This document shows positions 33,938 to 42,980 of a stretch of 64,000 nucleotides of DNA, piece by piece. Below the pieces are notes generated by a model. That model was not told the DNA's origin. It worked only from the letters and a program-made list of their open reading frames with translations, and made no database searches. A program made the position numbers and the translations under genes. Each line of letters begins with the position of its first letter. Position 1 is the first letter of the stretch. The stretch comes from Bacillota bacterium (GTDB lineage Bacteria > Bacillota > Clostridia > Acetivibrionales > DSM-1351): positions 37,279 through 101,278 of the forward strand of contig JAEWOH010000066.1 in NCBI GenBank assembly GCA_023460955.1. Reading direction: 5' to 3'.

Positions 33938-36082
33938 ATGGAAAATATGCCGAAGTATTTGGACAAATCTCTTTCCTTCAGAGAAAGAGCCGCAGACCTT
34001 GTATCAAGGATGACTCTGGAAGAGAAAGCAGCTCAGCTGAGATATGATGCACAGGCTGTAGATAGGCTGGGAGTTCCAAGATACAATTATTGGAATGAAG
34101 CACTTCATGGTGTCGCAAGAGCAGGTGTTGCCACAGTGTTTCCGCAGGCAATAGGATTGGCGGCAATATTTGATGACGAATATCTTCAGAAAATCGCTGA
34201 CGTAATTGCAACTGAAGGAAGAGCAAAATATAATGAAAGTTCAAAAAAGGATGACCGAGACATTTATAAGGGAATTACCTTCTGGTCACCTAATATAAAT
34301 ATATTCAGAGACCCCAGATGGGGACGCGGACATGAAACCTACGGAGAAGACCCTTATCTGACAACCAGGCTTGGAGTAGCCTTTGTAAATGGGCTTCAGG
34401 GTAAAGGAAAGCATCTTAAAGCTGCTGCCTGCGCAAAGCACTTCGCGGTGCACAGCGGACCCGAGGACGACAGACATCACTTTGATGCAGTGGTTTCTCA
34501 GCAGGATTTGTATGAAACCTATTTGCCTGCTTTTGAAGCCCTTGTAAAGGAGGCAAAGGTTGAAGCTGTTATGGGTGCTTATAACAGAACAAACGGTGAG
34601 CCCTGCAACGGCAGTAAAACCCTTCTAAAGGATATACTCAGAGACGGCTGGGGCTTTGAAGGACATGTTGTTTCAGACTGCTGGGCTATTAAGGATTTCC
34701 ATGAGGGACACGGAGTGACAAAAACTCCTACCGAATCTGTTGCCCTTGCAATTAAGAGCGGATGTGACCTGAACTGCGGAAATATGTACCTGTTGCTGCT
34801 GTTGGCTTTAAAAGAGGGCTTGATAACTGAAGAGGATATAGACCGGTCAGCAATAAGAGTACTTACCACCAGAATGAAGCTGGGTATGTTTGATGACGAC
34901 TGTGAATATAACAGTATACCTTATGAAGTTAACGACTGTAAGGAGCACAATGAACTGTCACTGGAGTCTTCGAAAAAGTCTATGGTATTACTTAAAAATG
35001 ACGGTTTGCTGCCTTTGGATTCAAGTAAAATAAAGAATATAGCGGTAATCGGGCCTAATGCTGCCAGTGACCTTGCATTAATAGCAAATTACAGCGGCAC
35101 ACCTTCACACAGTATTACCCTTCTTGACGGTATAAGAAACAGAGTTTCTTCCGATACCCGTGTATGGTATGCTCTAGGCAGCCATTTACACATGAATCGT
35201 GAAGAGGATCTGGCGCTTCCCGGTGACAGAATCAAGGAAGCTGTTTCTGCTGCTGAGCGCAGCGATGTTGTTGTGCTTTGTCTTGGTCTGGATGCTTCGG
35301 TAGAAGGAGAGCAGAACGACCAGGGAACTGTGATACTTGACGCAGGAGGAGACAAAGCAGATCTGAATCTTCCAGAAGCTCAGCGTATACTTCTGGATGC
35401 CATTCTGGAGACAGGCAAGCCTACTATTGTAGCACTTGTTTCAGGAAGCGCGCTTAGTATCGGTAAAGCTGCCGACAAAGCAGCTGCCATCGTTCAGTGC
35501 TGGTATCCGGGCTCGAGAGGTGGGCAGGCTTTTGCTGAAATGCTTTTCGGTGATTATTCGCCTGCAGGAAGACTGCCAGTTACCTTCTATAAATCAACCG
35601 AGGAACTGCCAGCCTTTGCCGATTATTCAATGGATAACAGAACTTATAAGTTTATGAGGGGAGACGCTTTGTATCCCTTCGGATTTGGTTTGTCCTACAC
35701 ATCCTTTGAATATTCAAATCTGGCATGCTCTTCATCAAAAATTAATAATGGAGACAGCATCTCTGTAAGTGTTGACGTAAAGAATACCGGCGCTATGGAT
35801 TCGGATGAGGTGGTCCAGGTATACATCAAGGATTTGAAGGCAACTGTACGAGTTCCTCACCACAGCTTGTGCGGTTTCAAACGCATACATCTCAAAAGTG
35901 GAGAGAAAAGAACGATTACCTTTGAAATAGACTCCAGAGCAATGACCTTGGTGGATGAAGAAGGTAAGCGATATGTTGAGAATGGAGACTTTACTCTCTT
36001 TGTCGGAGGAAGCCAACCGGATAAGGTCAGCGCCGCCCTGAGTGGAAAAGCTCCGCTGGAAGTAACTTTTACTGTGGAATAA
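33938..36082 (+). CDS. Family 3 glycoside hydrolase (beta-xylosidase/beta-glucosidase type)
   Basis: 714 aa, no signal peptide, so it acts on oligosaccharides brought in by the neighbouring importer. TIM-barrel domain about 20-340: YNYWNEALHGVARAG near residue 50 and RDPRWGRGHETYGEDPYL are hallmarks of the plant-cell-wall clade containing beta-xylosidases and arabinofuranosidases; KH at 167-168 binds substrate; nucleophile D247 is in HVVSDCWAI. The second alpha/beta domain carries the candidate acid/base Glu in SVEGEQND. A fibronectin-III-like domain ends the protein (about 600-714). AAGGAG before the ATG. The exact sugar cannot be fixed from sequence. Confidence 0.92.
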   Translation: MENMPKYLDKSLSFRERAADLVSRMTLEEKAAQLRYDAQAVDRLGVPRYNYWNEALHGVARAGVATVFPQAIGLAAIFDDEYLQKIADVIATEGRAKYNESSKKDDRDIYKGITFWSPNINIFRDPRWGRGHETYGEDPYLTTRLGVAFVNGLQGKGKHLKAAACAKHFAVHSGPEDDRHHFDAVVSQQDLYETYLPAFEALVKEAKVEAVMGAYNRTNGEPCNGSKTLLKDILRDGWGFEGHVVSDCWAIKDFHEGHGVTKTPTESVALAIKSGCDLNCGNMYLLLLLALKEGLITEEDIDRSAIRVLTTRMKLGMFDDDCEYNSIPYEVNDCKEHNELSLESSKKSMVLLKNDGLLPLDSSKIKNIAVIGPNAASDLALIANYSGTPSHSITLLDGIRNRVSSDTRVWYALGSHLHMNREEDLALPGDRIKEAVSAAERSDVVVLCLGLDASVEGEQNDQGTVILDAGGDKADLNLPEAQRILLDAILETGKPTIVALVSGSALSIGKAADKAAAIVQCWYPGSRGGQAFAEMLFGDYSPAGRLPVTFYKSTEELPAFADYSMDNRTYKFMRGDALYPFGFGLSYTSFEYSNLACSSSKINNGDSISVSVDVKNTGAMDSDEVVQVYIKDLKATVRVPHHSLCGFKRIHLKSGEKRTITFEIDSRAMTLVDEEGKRYVENGDFTLFVGGSQPDKVSAALSGKAPLEVTFTVE

Positions 36083-36112
36083 CTAATTTTAATAATTTAA
36101 GAGACAAGTAAA

Positions 36113-36158
36113 AAACCTCGTAAAACAAACGTAACGCAAGTTTGTTTTACGAGGTTTT
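36113..36158 (+). terminator. Terminator of the GH3 gene
   Basis: AACCTCGTAAAACAAAC / GTTTGTTTTACGAGGTT stem (17 bp) with a short loop and flanking A and T runs; works in the plus direction. Confidence 0.88.
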
Positions 36159-36220
36159 ATGCGTATAATATTAAATATGAACAGAAGTGGCGATTGGTTG
36201 AGACAGGAGTGGAGAAATAA

Positions 36221-37633
36221 ATGCGTAAGGACAGGGAAAGAAAGAAAAGAAGGGCTAGACTGACATTGCTTATGGCTTTTCTTGCGATAACAGCAGTTGT
36301 ACTTGGTTTTGTTTTAGTACAGAACTTTGGCATACTTCAGGGAACAAACCCATTTGGCCAATCGGGGTCTAAGGGCATAGGTAACGACACGACGGCACAA
36401 AACACCTCAGCGCCAAGTACCGCCGCACAAAGCAGTCCGTCGGGGAGTCCGACGCCGGGAGAAACTCCGGGCAGCAGTACAAGCAGTCAGGAAGGTACAA
36501 AGGGAGGGGAGCCGGAGGGTGATGTCGGAAATGGAACCGCTGCCGACCCTGTGAAAGCCATGCTGGAAGCCATGACTCTTGAGGATAAAGTAGGACAGCT
36601 TGTTGTTGTGGGTGTAGATGCCTACAATAATGACGAGCATTCAAAGCTTTTAATGGAGAAATATCATGTTGGCGGGTTCATACTGTTCAAAAAGAATATA
36701 CAGGACTCAAATCAGCTCTTGAAGCTTATAAATTCCCTAAAGCAAACAAATGCCGCTGTAAGCCGGGTACCCCTGTTTATGTCAGTGGACGAGGAAGGCG
36801 GAAGAGTGTCACGACTTCCGGCGGAATTAAAAAAGTTTCCCTCAAACAGAATTATAGGAAAGAAAAATGACAGCAATCTTAGCTACGGTATCGGCGAAAT
36901 TTTGGGAGAAGAACTGCGGGCTTTTGGTTTTAACATGGATTTTGCTCCTGTATTGGATATAAACAGTAATCCCAAAAATCCGGTAATAGGTGACAGAGCC
37001 TTCGGAACTACCCCTGAGGTGGTTAGCAGACTCGGAATACAAACTATGAAAGGTATTCAGTCTCAGAAGGTAATATCTGTAGTAAAACACTTTCCTGGCC
37101 ATGGAGATACTTCAGTTGATTCACATGTGGGACTGCCCAGGGTAAATCATGGCCTTGACAGGCTGGAAAGCTTTGAGCTTGTACCTTTTAAGGAGGCAAT
37201 AGAAAACGGTGCCGATACCGTTATGGTTGCACACATTCTGCTTCCAAAGCTGGATGAGAAAAATCCTGCCTCCTTCTCAAAAGCAGTAATAAGCGATTTG
37301 CTCAGAAATACCCTGGGCTATAACGGAGTAGTTATTACGGATGATTTTACCATGGGTGCCATCACAGAGAACTACGATATAGGTCTGGCAGCAGTAAAGT
37401 CAATCCAGGCCGGTGGGGATATAGTGCTGGTCTGCCACGGCTTTGAAAAGCAGGAGACTGTTCTTAAGGCTCTGCTTCAGGCTGTCCGCACAGGGCAGAT
37501 AAGCACCGAAAGGCTCGACGAAAGCGTTTACCGTGTACTGCAGCTGAAGCAGAAGTATGAACTGGCCGACACACCGGCGGGGCCTGTGGATGTGCAGAGT
37601 ATTAGTATGAAGATAGCGGAATTGCTGAAGTAA
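36221..37633 (+). CDS. Membrane-anchored NagZ-like GH3 beta-N-acetylhexosaminidase
   Basis: 470 aa. A cationic N-terminus and a single membrane helix (14-33) anchor it, then a Ser/Thr/Gly/Pro linker (45-108) projects the catalytic barrel outside the cell. The NagZ signature is intact: KHFPGHGDTSVDSH at 289-302 (the flexible catalytic His/Asp loop, H302 with D300) and nucleophile D374 in VVITDDFTMG. FMSVDEEGGRVSRLP is also typical. It should cleave GlcNAc from peptidoglycan or chitin-like fragments. It lies after the GH3 terminator, with its own short leader, so may be transcribed apart from the sugar operon. Length fits the Gram-positive secreted form. Confidence 0.92.
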   Translation: MRKDRERKKRRARLTLLMAFLAITAVVLGFVLVQNFGILQGTNPFGQSGSKGIGNDTTAQNTSAPSTAAQSSPSGSPTPGETPGSSTSSQEGTKGGEPEGDVGNGTAADPVKAMLEAMTLEDKVGQLVVVGVDAYNNDEHSKLLMEKYHVGGFILFKKNIQDSNQLLKLINSLKQTNAAVSRVPLFMSVDEEGGRVSRLPAELKKFPSNRIIGKKNDSNLSYGIGEILGEELRAFGFNMDFAPVLDINSNPKNPVIGDRAFGTTPEVVSRLGIQTMKGIQSQKVISVVKHFPGHGDTSVDSHVGLPRVNHGLDRLESFELVPFKEAIENGADTVMVAHILLPKLDEKNPASFSKAVISDLLRNTLGYNGVVITDDFTMGAITENYDIGLAAVKSIQAGGDIVLVCHGFEKQETVLKALLQAVRTGQISTERLDESVYRVLQLKQKYELADTPAGPVDVQSISMKIAELLK

Positions 37634-37665
37634 ACGAGTTTAATAAATTGTAAACCTAACTATAC

Positions 37666-37894
37666 AGTACGTGAGTACAACTTTAATTAATGGGAAGCAC
37701 GGTTAAAAGCAGCTGAAGAATTTAAAGGTGAATATCAGGTGATAAAGCCGGCAAAGCGGTAGGATGCCGCTTTGAGCGAAAGAGACACAGGATGTGGCTT
37801 GTTTTGCGACGGCTTAATACCTGATATAAGCCGTTTTAAGTTCTAGCAGCTGCTTTGTGTGCAAGCCATTAATTAAAATTTGTACGGGAGTACT
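37666..37894 (+). ncRNA. Highly structured RNA-like element, copy A
   Basis: 229 nt closed by nested helices: AGTAC/GTACT (37666, 37890) flanking a GUGA/GGGA internal loop; a long stem 37675-37693 with 37866-37885; AAGCAGCTG (37707) with CAGCTGCTT (37847); ATATCAGGT (37732) with ACCTGATAT (37819); AAGCCG (37745) with CGGCTT (37810); and hairpin AAAGCGG-UAGGAUG-CCGCUUU (37753-37773). No ORF. It shares exact 19-nt and 13-nt blocks with the repeats at 53962-54391. Strand is assumed: inverted symmetry fits either strand, but the G-A internal loop and neighbour orientation favour plus. A non-autonomous mobile element is the alternative. Confidence 0.6.
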
Positions 37895-37950
37895 TTATCG
37901 ATTTACTTATTTACTTGTCGAGTTAAGTCATAATTCATAAAATATCTGCT

Positions 37951-37978
37951 TTTACTGTAAACTTTCTTCTGATATAAT
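37951..37978 (+). promoter_or_regulatory. Promoter of the Na+ symporter gene
   Basis: TTTACT (37951-37956), 16-bp spacer, TATAAT (37973-37978), about 36 bp before the start codon of the gene at 38015. Confidence 0.7.
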
Positions 37979-38014
37979 GTTTTTGCTGTTTAACATAATA
38001 AAGGAGGAAAGTGA

Positions 38015-39577
38015 ATGAGTGCGGAAACAACCAAAATCTTTATTGCCATGTGTTCCTATATGGTAGTGGTTATTGGTATAGGTATTTATTTTGCGAAACG
38101 TGCCAATGAAAGCAGCGAAAACTATTTCATTGGTGGAAGGTCACTTGGACCATGGGTGGCTGCCATGAGTGCCGAAGCTTCAGATATGAGCGGCTGGCTT
38201 TTGATGGGCTTACCCGGAGTTGCATACTGGTTTGGTTTAAGTGATGCTATTTGGACAGCAATAGGTTTGGCAGCAGGTACATATATTAATTGGCTGATAG
38301 TAGCCAAAAGGTTACGCAGATATTCTGCAATAGCCGGTGATTCAATTACAATTCCTGATTATTTCAGCAACAGATTCAAAGAAAAAAACAGTAAGGTTAT
38401 AATGACCATAGCAGCAATGTTTATTCTGGTGTTTTTTACGGTGTATGCATCCAGCTGTTTCGTAACAGTAGGAAAACTTTTCAGTACGTTATTTGATGTA
38501 AAATATCAGTATATGATGGTTGCAGGTGCACTATTTGTAATTATCTATACATTTTTAGGCGGGTTCCTTGCAGAAAGTGTATCCGACTTTATGCAATCTA
38601 TCGTAATGATAATTGCTTTAAATGCAGTGGTTATTGTGGGTGTTTCGGTAGCCGGAGGGCCTTCAGCTGTATATCAGAATATAAAGGAAATTCCCGGCTT
38701 CTTTGATTTCTTTGGTATTGCTCAGCCAAAAATGGTTGAGGGTGCCCAACAGGTAACGGCTGGAAAGGCTATTTTCGGAGATGCGGGTAAATATGGCTTT
38801 CTAACCATTATTTCTACACTTTCCTGGGGTCTCGGATACTTTGGAATGCCACAGGTACTGCTTAGATTTATGGCTATCAGAAAATCCTCCGAATTAACTG
38901 ACTCCAGAAGGATAGCAACAATTTGGTGTGTTATTTCTCTGACAGCAGCAGTTGCAGTAGGTTTGGTTGGAAGGACACTGTATCCTACTGAGCTTCTGAC
39001 ACAGGGACAAGCTGAAAGCATATTTATTGTTATGTCTTCAAAGCTGCTGCCTCCATTGCTTGCAGGCTTGGCTATGGCCGGAATTCTGGCGGCTACAATA
39101 AGCTCTTCCGATTCATATTTGCTTATTGCGGCCTCGGCTTTTTCAAAAAATATATTCCAGGGCATTATGAAAAAGGATGCAACAGACAAACAGGTAATGA
39201 ATGTTTCCAGAATAACACTTCTGGCTATTGCAATATTTGGTATGATAATTGCTTTGGATGAAAACAGTGTTATATTTAAAGTTGTTTCCTTTGCCTGGGC
39301 CGGGTTTGGTGCTACCTTCGGGCCTATAATGCTCTTCTCGCTCTTCTGGAAGAGGGTTAACAGAGCAGGTGCTATTGCGGGTATGCTGGCAGGCGGCGGT
39401 ATGGTATTCATATGGAAGCTCATATTGAGACCAATGGGTGGAGTACTGGGGATTTATGAACTGTTCCCTGCCTTTGTATTTTCCTGTATAGCTATTGTAG
39501 TTGTATCACTCCTCACAAAGGCTCCTTCGGAAGAAATGCAGAAGGAATTTGAGCTCGCAAAGACTTACGAATGCTAA
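38015..39577 (+). CDS. putP: Sodium/proline symporter (SSS family)
   Basis: 520 aa inner-membrane protein with about 13 helices that imports proline (or a related solute) with Na+. Family marks: YFIGGRSLGPWVAAMSAEASDMSGWLLMG-like first helices (the Na+-binding Ser/Ala/Asp region), GDSITIPDYFSNRF, and AGILAATISSSDSYLL near residue 350, which holds conserved Ser-Ser-Asp. Length matches PutP. AAAGGAGG precedes the ATG. Monocistronic with its own promoter and hairpin terminator. The proline specificity is from overall similarity; pantothenate or sugar transporters of the same family are less likely. Confidence 0.88.
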   Translation: MSAETTKIFIAMCSYMVVVIGIGIYFAKRANESSENYFIGGRSLGPWVAAMSAEASDMSGWLLMGLPGVAYWFGLSDAIWTAIGLAAGTYINWLIVAKRLRRYSAIAGDSITIPDYFSNRFKEKNSKVIMTIAAMFILVFFTVYASSCFVTVGKLFSTLFDVKYQYMMVAGALFVIIYTFLGGFLAESVSDFMQSIVMIIALNAVVIVGVSVAGGPSAVYQNIKEIPGFFDFFGIAQPKMVEGAQQVTAGKAIFGDAGKYGFLTIISTLSWGLGYFGMPQVLLRFMAIRKSSELTDSRRIATIWCVISLTAAVAVGLVGRTLYPTELLTQGQAESIFIVMSSKLLPPLLAGLAMAGILAATISSSDSYLLIAASAFSKNIFQGIMKKDATDKQVMNVSRITLLAIAIFGMIIALDENSVIFKVVSFAWAGFGATFGPIMLFSLFWKRVNRAGAIAGMLAGGGMVFIWKLILRPMGGVLGIYELFPAFVFSCIAIVVVSLLTKAPSEEMQKEFELAKTYEC

Positions 39578-39609
39578 AAACATTTGCGGTTAAAAATTGC
39601 TAAAACAGA

Positions 39610-39645
39610 TAAAGAGGCTATGATCTTGAATCATGGCCTCTTTTG
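39610..39645. terminator. Bidirectional terminator between putP and the FtsX gene
   Basis: AAAGAGGC(T)ATGAT-CTTGA-ATCAT(G)GCCTCTTT hairpin between convergent genes, with A and T runs on both sides. Confidence 0.75.
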
Positions 39646-39704
39646 AACTTTATTTTATATTTTATTACTTAGCCAGCTGTTCACAATATCTTATATTCTG
39701 AAGG

Positions 39705-42062
39705 CTATTCCGTTATCAGGCTGTAAGCTGTTATTTTCTTTACCCTGCGGGCCATGAGCATTGAAACAGAATATGATATTAATACCATGCCTGTACATAT
39801 AAGAACAACTGATGGAAGGTTAACACTGAATTTGGCATTATATATTCCTAACCCTGAAAGAAGCATTGATAAGGCTGAGTTTGAGAATAGATACCCTGAA
39901 ATGCCGCCCAGAATAGCACCTGCAGTGACTACGGGGACAAAGCCGAAAGCAATCTGTGTCATCAATTGGAGAGTTGTGTAGCCAGTAGCCTTATATATAC
40001 CGTATTCCCGCTTGCGTTTGATTAAAAGAGTTTTTATTAACAAATATAGTATTAGAACAATGACGATTACAGAGATTGTTAGAATAAGCACCATTACACT
40101 GAGAATAGCGTTGACAATGGCACCAAGCTGACTCTCGGCAGCAGCGTCAAGATCTCCCACGCCCGAAATCTGACCGGGGTATTTAGCTTTAATCTTGTTG
40201 ATAAATTCAGAATTAGTTTTATTTACAAGATAAATACTTAACTCATCCCGTTCATATCCGGGATTTATTTTGTTATAACCCTCTAAAGTAATAGCAACAA
40301 TGAGAGCTGCATTGGCTAATTGCTGGCTTAAGCCTGTAATAATATAGCTTTTCTTGTTATCACCGTAGGAAACTTCAATTGTATCACCGATTTCTTTTTC
40401 CATTGACTTGGCAAGCATGCCTGATATGGCAATTTCATTGTCATTTTTTGGTTGTCTGCCCTTATAGATGTTTTCCCATATGACTTTATCGAAATCATCT
40501 GATACCTTCATTATAACTGCCCTATCGTTTATTATTGCTGTCTGAGGTGAAAGCATGGCAACCTGTTTGACTTCTTTCATAGCTTCGATTTCTTTAGCTA
40601 TTGCTGAAGCATCAACATTGGGTTTGGTGTAAATAACAACATTACAGCGTTCTGATCCCACTATGTTAAAGAGACTGGCTTTATCAACACCGAAGTTGTA
40701 GTACATTACCGAGCAGAAAATGCTTGCAAAGCATAGTGAGGCTATGATTAGTATTATAAAAATATTTTGTCTTGTAGAATTCACTATATTCTTAAGGCTA
40801 ATGTGAAACTGAAGACCCAGATTATATTTACTCAAAGGAAAGTAGTTCTTTTTAAAACTGTGAGTTTGGATACCGGCACGCAGCGCGGCTATAGGCGTTA
40901 TCCTGCGGACCTTTAAAGCAGTGGTCAGCGTTACAGCTAAGATTAGAACAATAATACCTGCAAGACTTAAAAGATTCAGCCGGATATCAGGCTCTGTGGT
41001 CCATAATAATCCAACGGAGGCCGAAATTATTTGTCCCAGGGAGGGTAGGACCGCATAGGTAATTACGACGCCGGTTATTACTGCTGCTATGGAAATTATA
41101 ATAAACTGTAAGGTAATTGATGCTAGAATTTGGGTACTGGTGTAGCCCACAGCTTTTAAGGAGCCAATGTTGGACATACCATCTTCTATAATGGTGGAAA
41201 CCCTGAATTTAACAACTATTGAAGATACTGCGAGCATAATAACTGCAAACGCGATAAGCAATGAACTAACAATTTTAATAGGTGCTGTGTAGTTCAGGTC
41301 AGAGTTTACTATATCGGAAATAATTCTTGGATCAAATATTCCTGATAGAAATTTTTTCTCAAGTTTTTTTGATAAGTCAGCAGCTTTTGAAGCCTCTGTC
41401 ATTTGAACCGTTATAAAAGTACTTTGCATATCTGCGGAAGAGGCATTTTTGAGAGCCTTAAAACACTTATCGGGCACAAATACCTTCATACAGCCTCCCA
41501 ATGTACTGCCGAGTGAGGTATCTTCAAAAAAACCTCCTACCTTGTAAACATACACATTTTCTGCAGTAGAGAAGCGGATTGTGTCACCAATTGAATAACC
41601 AGCTCCAATCTTGAAAACATAAGGAAGATATATACTGTCAAAGTTGGGAGTTTCAGTTTTTTCAACAGGTATAAGCGGCGAAATCGTTCTATTGGTATCT
41701 TCATTCAGGACTACAACATTTATGGTCTGATCTCCGCCTCCGAAGGGAACAGATGCACCTCTGAAAAGGATACTTTCTTCTTTTTCAAATTTATTAGTAT
41801 ATGAATAAGTTTTTATAAAGTCAATCTGCTTTTGATAGGTTTCATCGTGGATCAGATTTGCAATAAAGTGGGCTCCGTTTAGCTCGGCAGTTTTTTCTCC
41901 AACAAAGTTATTTAGTCTTGTGAAGATTTGCAATCCGGTATTGAGCATCAGTGCAGCTATAAGTATTAGCAGAAATAAAGACAAGCTGGCACTTTTCCTC
42001 GTTTTTATGTTTGCAATAGCCGGCATGACTATGCAGGATATGTTAATCGATGTTTTTTTCAA
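39705..42062 (-). CDS. FtsX/MacB-type ABC transporter permease
   Basis: About 785 aa. Membrane segment near 25-50, a large extracytoplasmic domain (about 55-250), three helices forming the first FtsX domain (265-390), a second helix and external domain (430-650), and a second FtsX domain at the C-terminus (VRRITPIAALRAG-like and VKKITAYSLITE ends). This two-FtsX layout suits a mechanotransmitting transporter for lipoproteins or antimicrobial peptides rather than a classical exporter. Start uncertain: TTG 42062 has GGGGTGG five bases upstream; GTG 42071 is the alternative. It overlaps or abuts the ATPase stop, so the two are coupled. Confidence 0.87.
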   Translation of the reverse strand: MKKTSINISCIVMPAIANIKTRKSASLSLFLLILIAALMLNTGLQIFTRLNNFVGEKTAELNGAHFIANLIHDETYQKQIDFIKTYSYTNKFEKEESILFRGASVPFGGGDQTINVVVLNEDTNRTISPLIPVEKTETPNFDSIYLPYVFKIGAGYSIGDTIRFSTAENVYVYKVGGFFEDTSLGSTLGGCMKVFVPDKCFKALKNASSADMQSTFITVQMTEASKAADLSKKLEKKFLSGIFDPRIISDIVNSDLNYTAPIKIVSSLLIAFAVIMLAVSSIVVKFRVSTIIEDGMSNIGSLKAVGYTSTQILASITLQFIIISIAAVITGVVITYAVLPSLGQIISASVGLLWTTEPDIRLNLLSLAGIIVLILAVTLTTALKVRRITPIAALRAGIQTHSFKKNYFPLSKYNLGLQFHISLKNIVNSTRQNIFIILIIASLCFASIFCSVMYYNFGVDKASLFNIVGSERCNVVIYTKPNVDASAIAKEIEAMKEVKQVAMLSPQTAIINDRAVIMKVSDDFDKVIWENIYKGRQPKNDNEIAISGMLAKSMEKEIGDTIEVSYGDNKKSYIITGLSQQLANAALIVAITLEGYNKINPGYERDELSIYLVNKTNSEFINKIKAKYPGQISGVGDLDAAAESQLGAIVNAILSVMVLILTISVIVIVLILYLLIKTLLIKRKREYGIYKATGYTTLQLMTQIAFGFVPVVTAGAILGGISGYLFSNSALSMLLSGLGIYNAKFSVNLPSVVLICTGMVLISYSVSMLMARRVKKITAYSLITE

Positions 42063-42064
42063 GA

Positions 42065-42838
42065 TTACCACCCCATTTCAGAAAGAAAAGCGGTAAGCCT
42101 GCCATGTCTTTCCTGATATTCAGCATTACAATAGGGCTCAAGCTTGAGTTCCCCGCAAATAACGCCGTCACGGAGAAAGAGTATTCTATTGCCCCTTAGA
42201 GCTGTCTTTATATCATGTGTAACCATTACAATACTTTGGCCTCTGAGATTAATTTCTGTAATTACATCAAGAACACTTGTACTTGAAGCCGAATTGAGAG
42301 CACCGGTGGGCTCATCCGCGAATAAAATCTTAGGATCATTTATTACGGCCCGGACAATTCCGGCTCTTTGGGCTTCTCCTCCTGATAATTGGGACGGAAA
42401 CTTGTTCCAGCTAAGCTCCTCAAGTCCGACCTGCTTTAACAATTGTTTAGCCTTTTCAACGATTACCTTTTTATTTCTGTTTACCAGAAGACCACTGGTA
42501 AGTATATTATCCAACACACTCATATTATCCAACAAGTAAACCTGCTGAAAAACAAAACCACAGTTGTTTCGTCTGAAAACAGCCAGCTGGTCATTGCTCA
42601 GTTTGGATATATTTTTTTGCTCAAAATTTATATCGCCCAAGGTCGGTTTATCCATTCCCGACAGTGCATACAGAAGGGTTGATTTACCAGAACCTGAGCT
42701 GCCCATGATAACTGTAAAATCGCCTTCAAATAAATCTATGTCCAAATTTTTGAGTACATGCTGCTGGTTTCCGCCTGTAGAAAAGGTCTTACATAATTTT
42801 TTTGTTGATAGTATTACATTTTTCAATTCCTTCACCAT
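42065..42838 (-). CDS. ABC transporter ATP-binding protein (LolD/MacB type)
   Basis: 257 aa partner of the FtsX-type permease. Walker A GSSGSGKST near residue 50, Q-loop FVFQQVYLLDNMSVLDN, signature LSGGEAQRAG, Walker B ILFADEPTGALNS and switch MVTHD. The ADEPTGALNS form is characteristic of this mechanotransmitter subfamily. The ATG at 42838 has AAGG just before it, a poor spacing, so a start a few codons inside is possible. The two-component pair at 42981-44923 lies upstream in the same direction and probably controls this transporter. Confidence 0.92.
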   Translation of the reverse strand: MVKELKNVILSTKKLCKTFSTGGNQQHVLKNLDIDLFEGDFTVIMGSSGSGKSTLLYALSGMDKPTLGDINFEQKNISKLSNDQLAVFRRNNCGFVFQQVYLLDNMSVLDNILTSGLLVNRNKKVIVEKAKQLLKQVGLEELSWNKFPSQLSGGEAQRAGIVRAVINDPKILFADEPTGALNSASSTSVLDVITEINLRGQSIVMVTHDIKTALRGNRILFLRDGVICGELKLEPYCNAEYQERHGRLTAFLSEMGW

Positions 42839-42980
42839 CCTTGTATATTAATAAGGCTGTAACTAAAATTACATTACAGTCTTATAATAACTTTTGAATT
42901 CTTAAATAGTCTTTGTTCAATCCTTAACTGATCCTTAAATATTTGACTAATAAATGGTTAAGATTTATGGTTAGAAGCTG

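Noticed and set aside
37741..37800. Possible c-di-GMP (GEMM) riboswitch in copy A
   Set aside because: GCAAAGC-like words are present, but the two-helix GEMM core with its tetraloop receptor is absent and the nested helices do not fit; no suitable downstream gene.
38722..39423. 233-aa minus-strand ORF opposite putP
   Set aside because: Antisense shadow of a membrane protein gene; no RBS and no recognisable domain.
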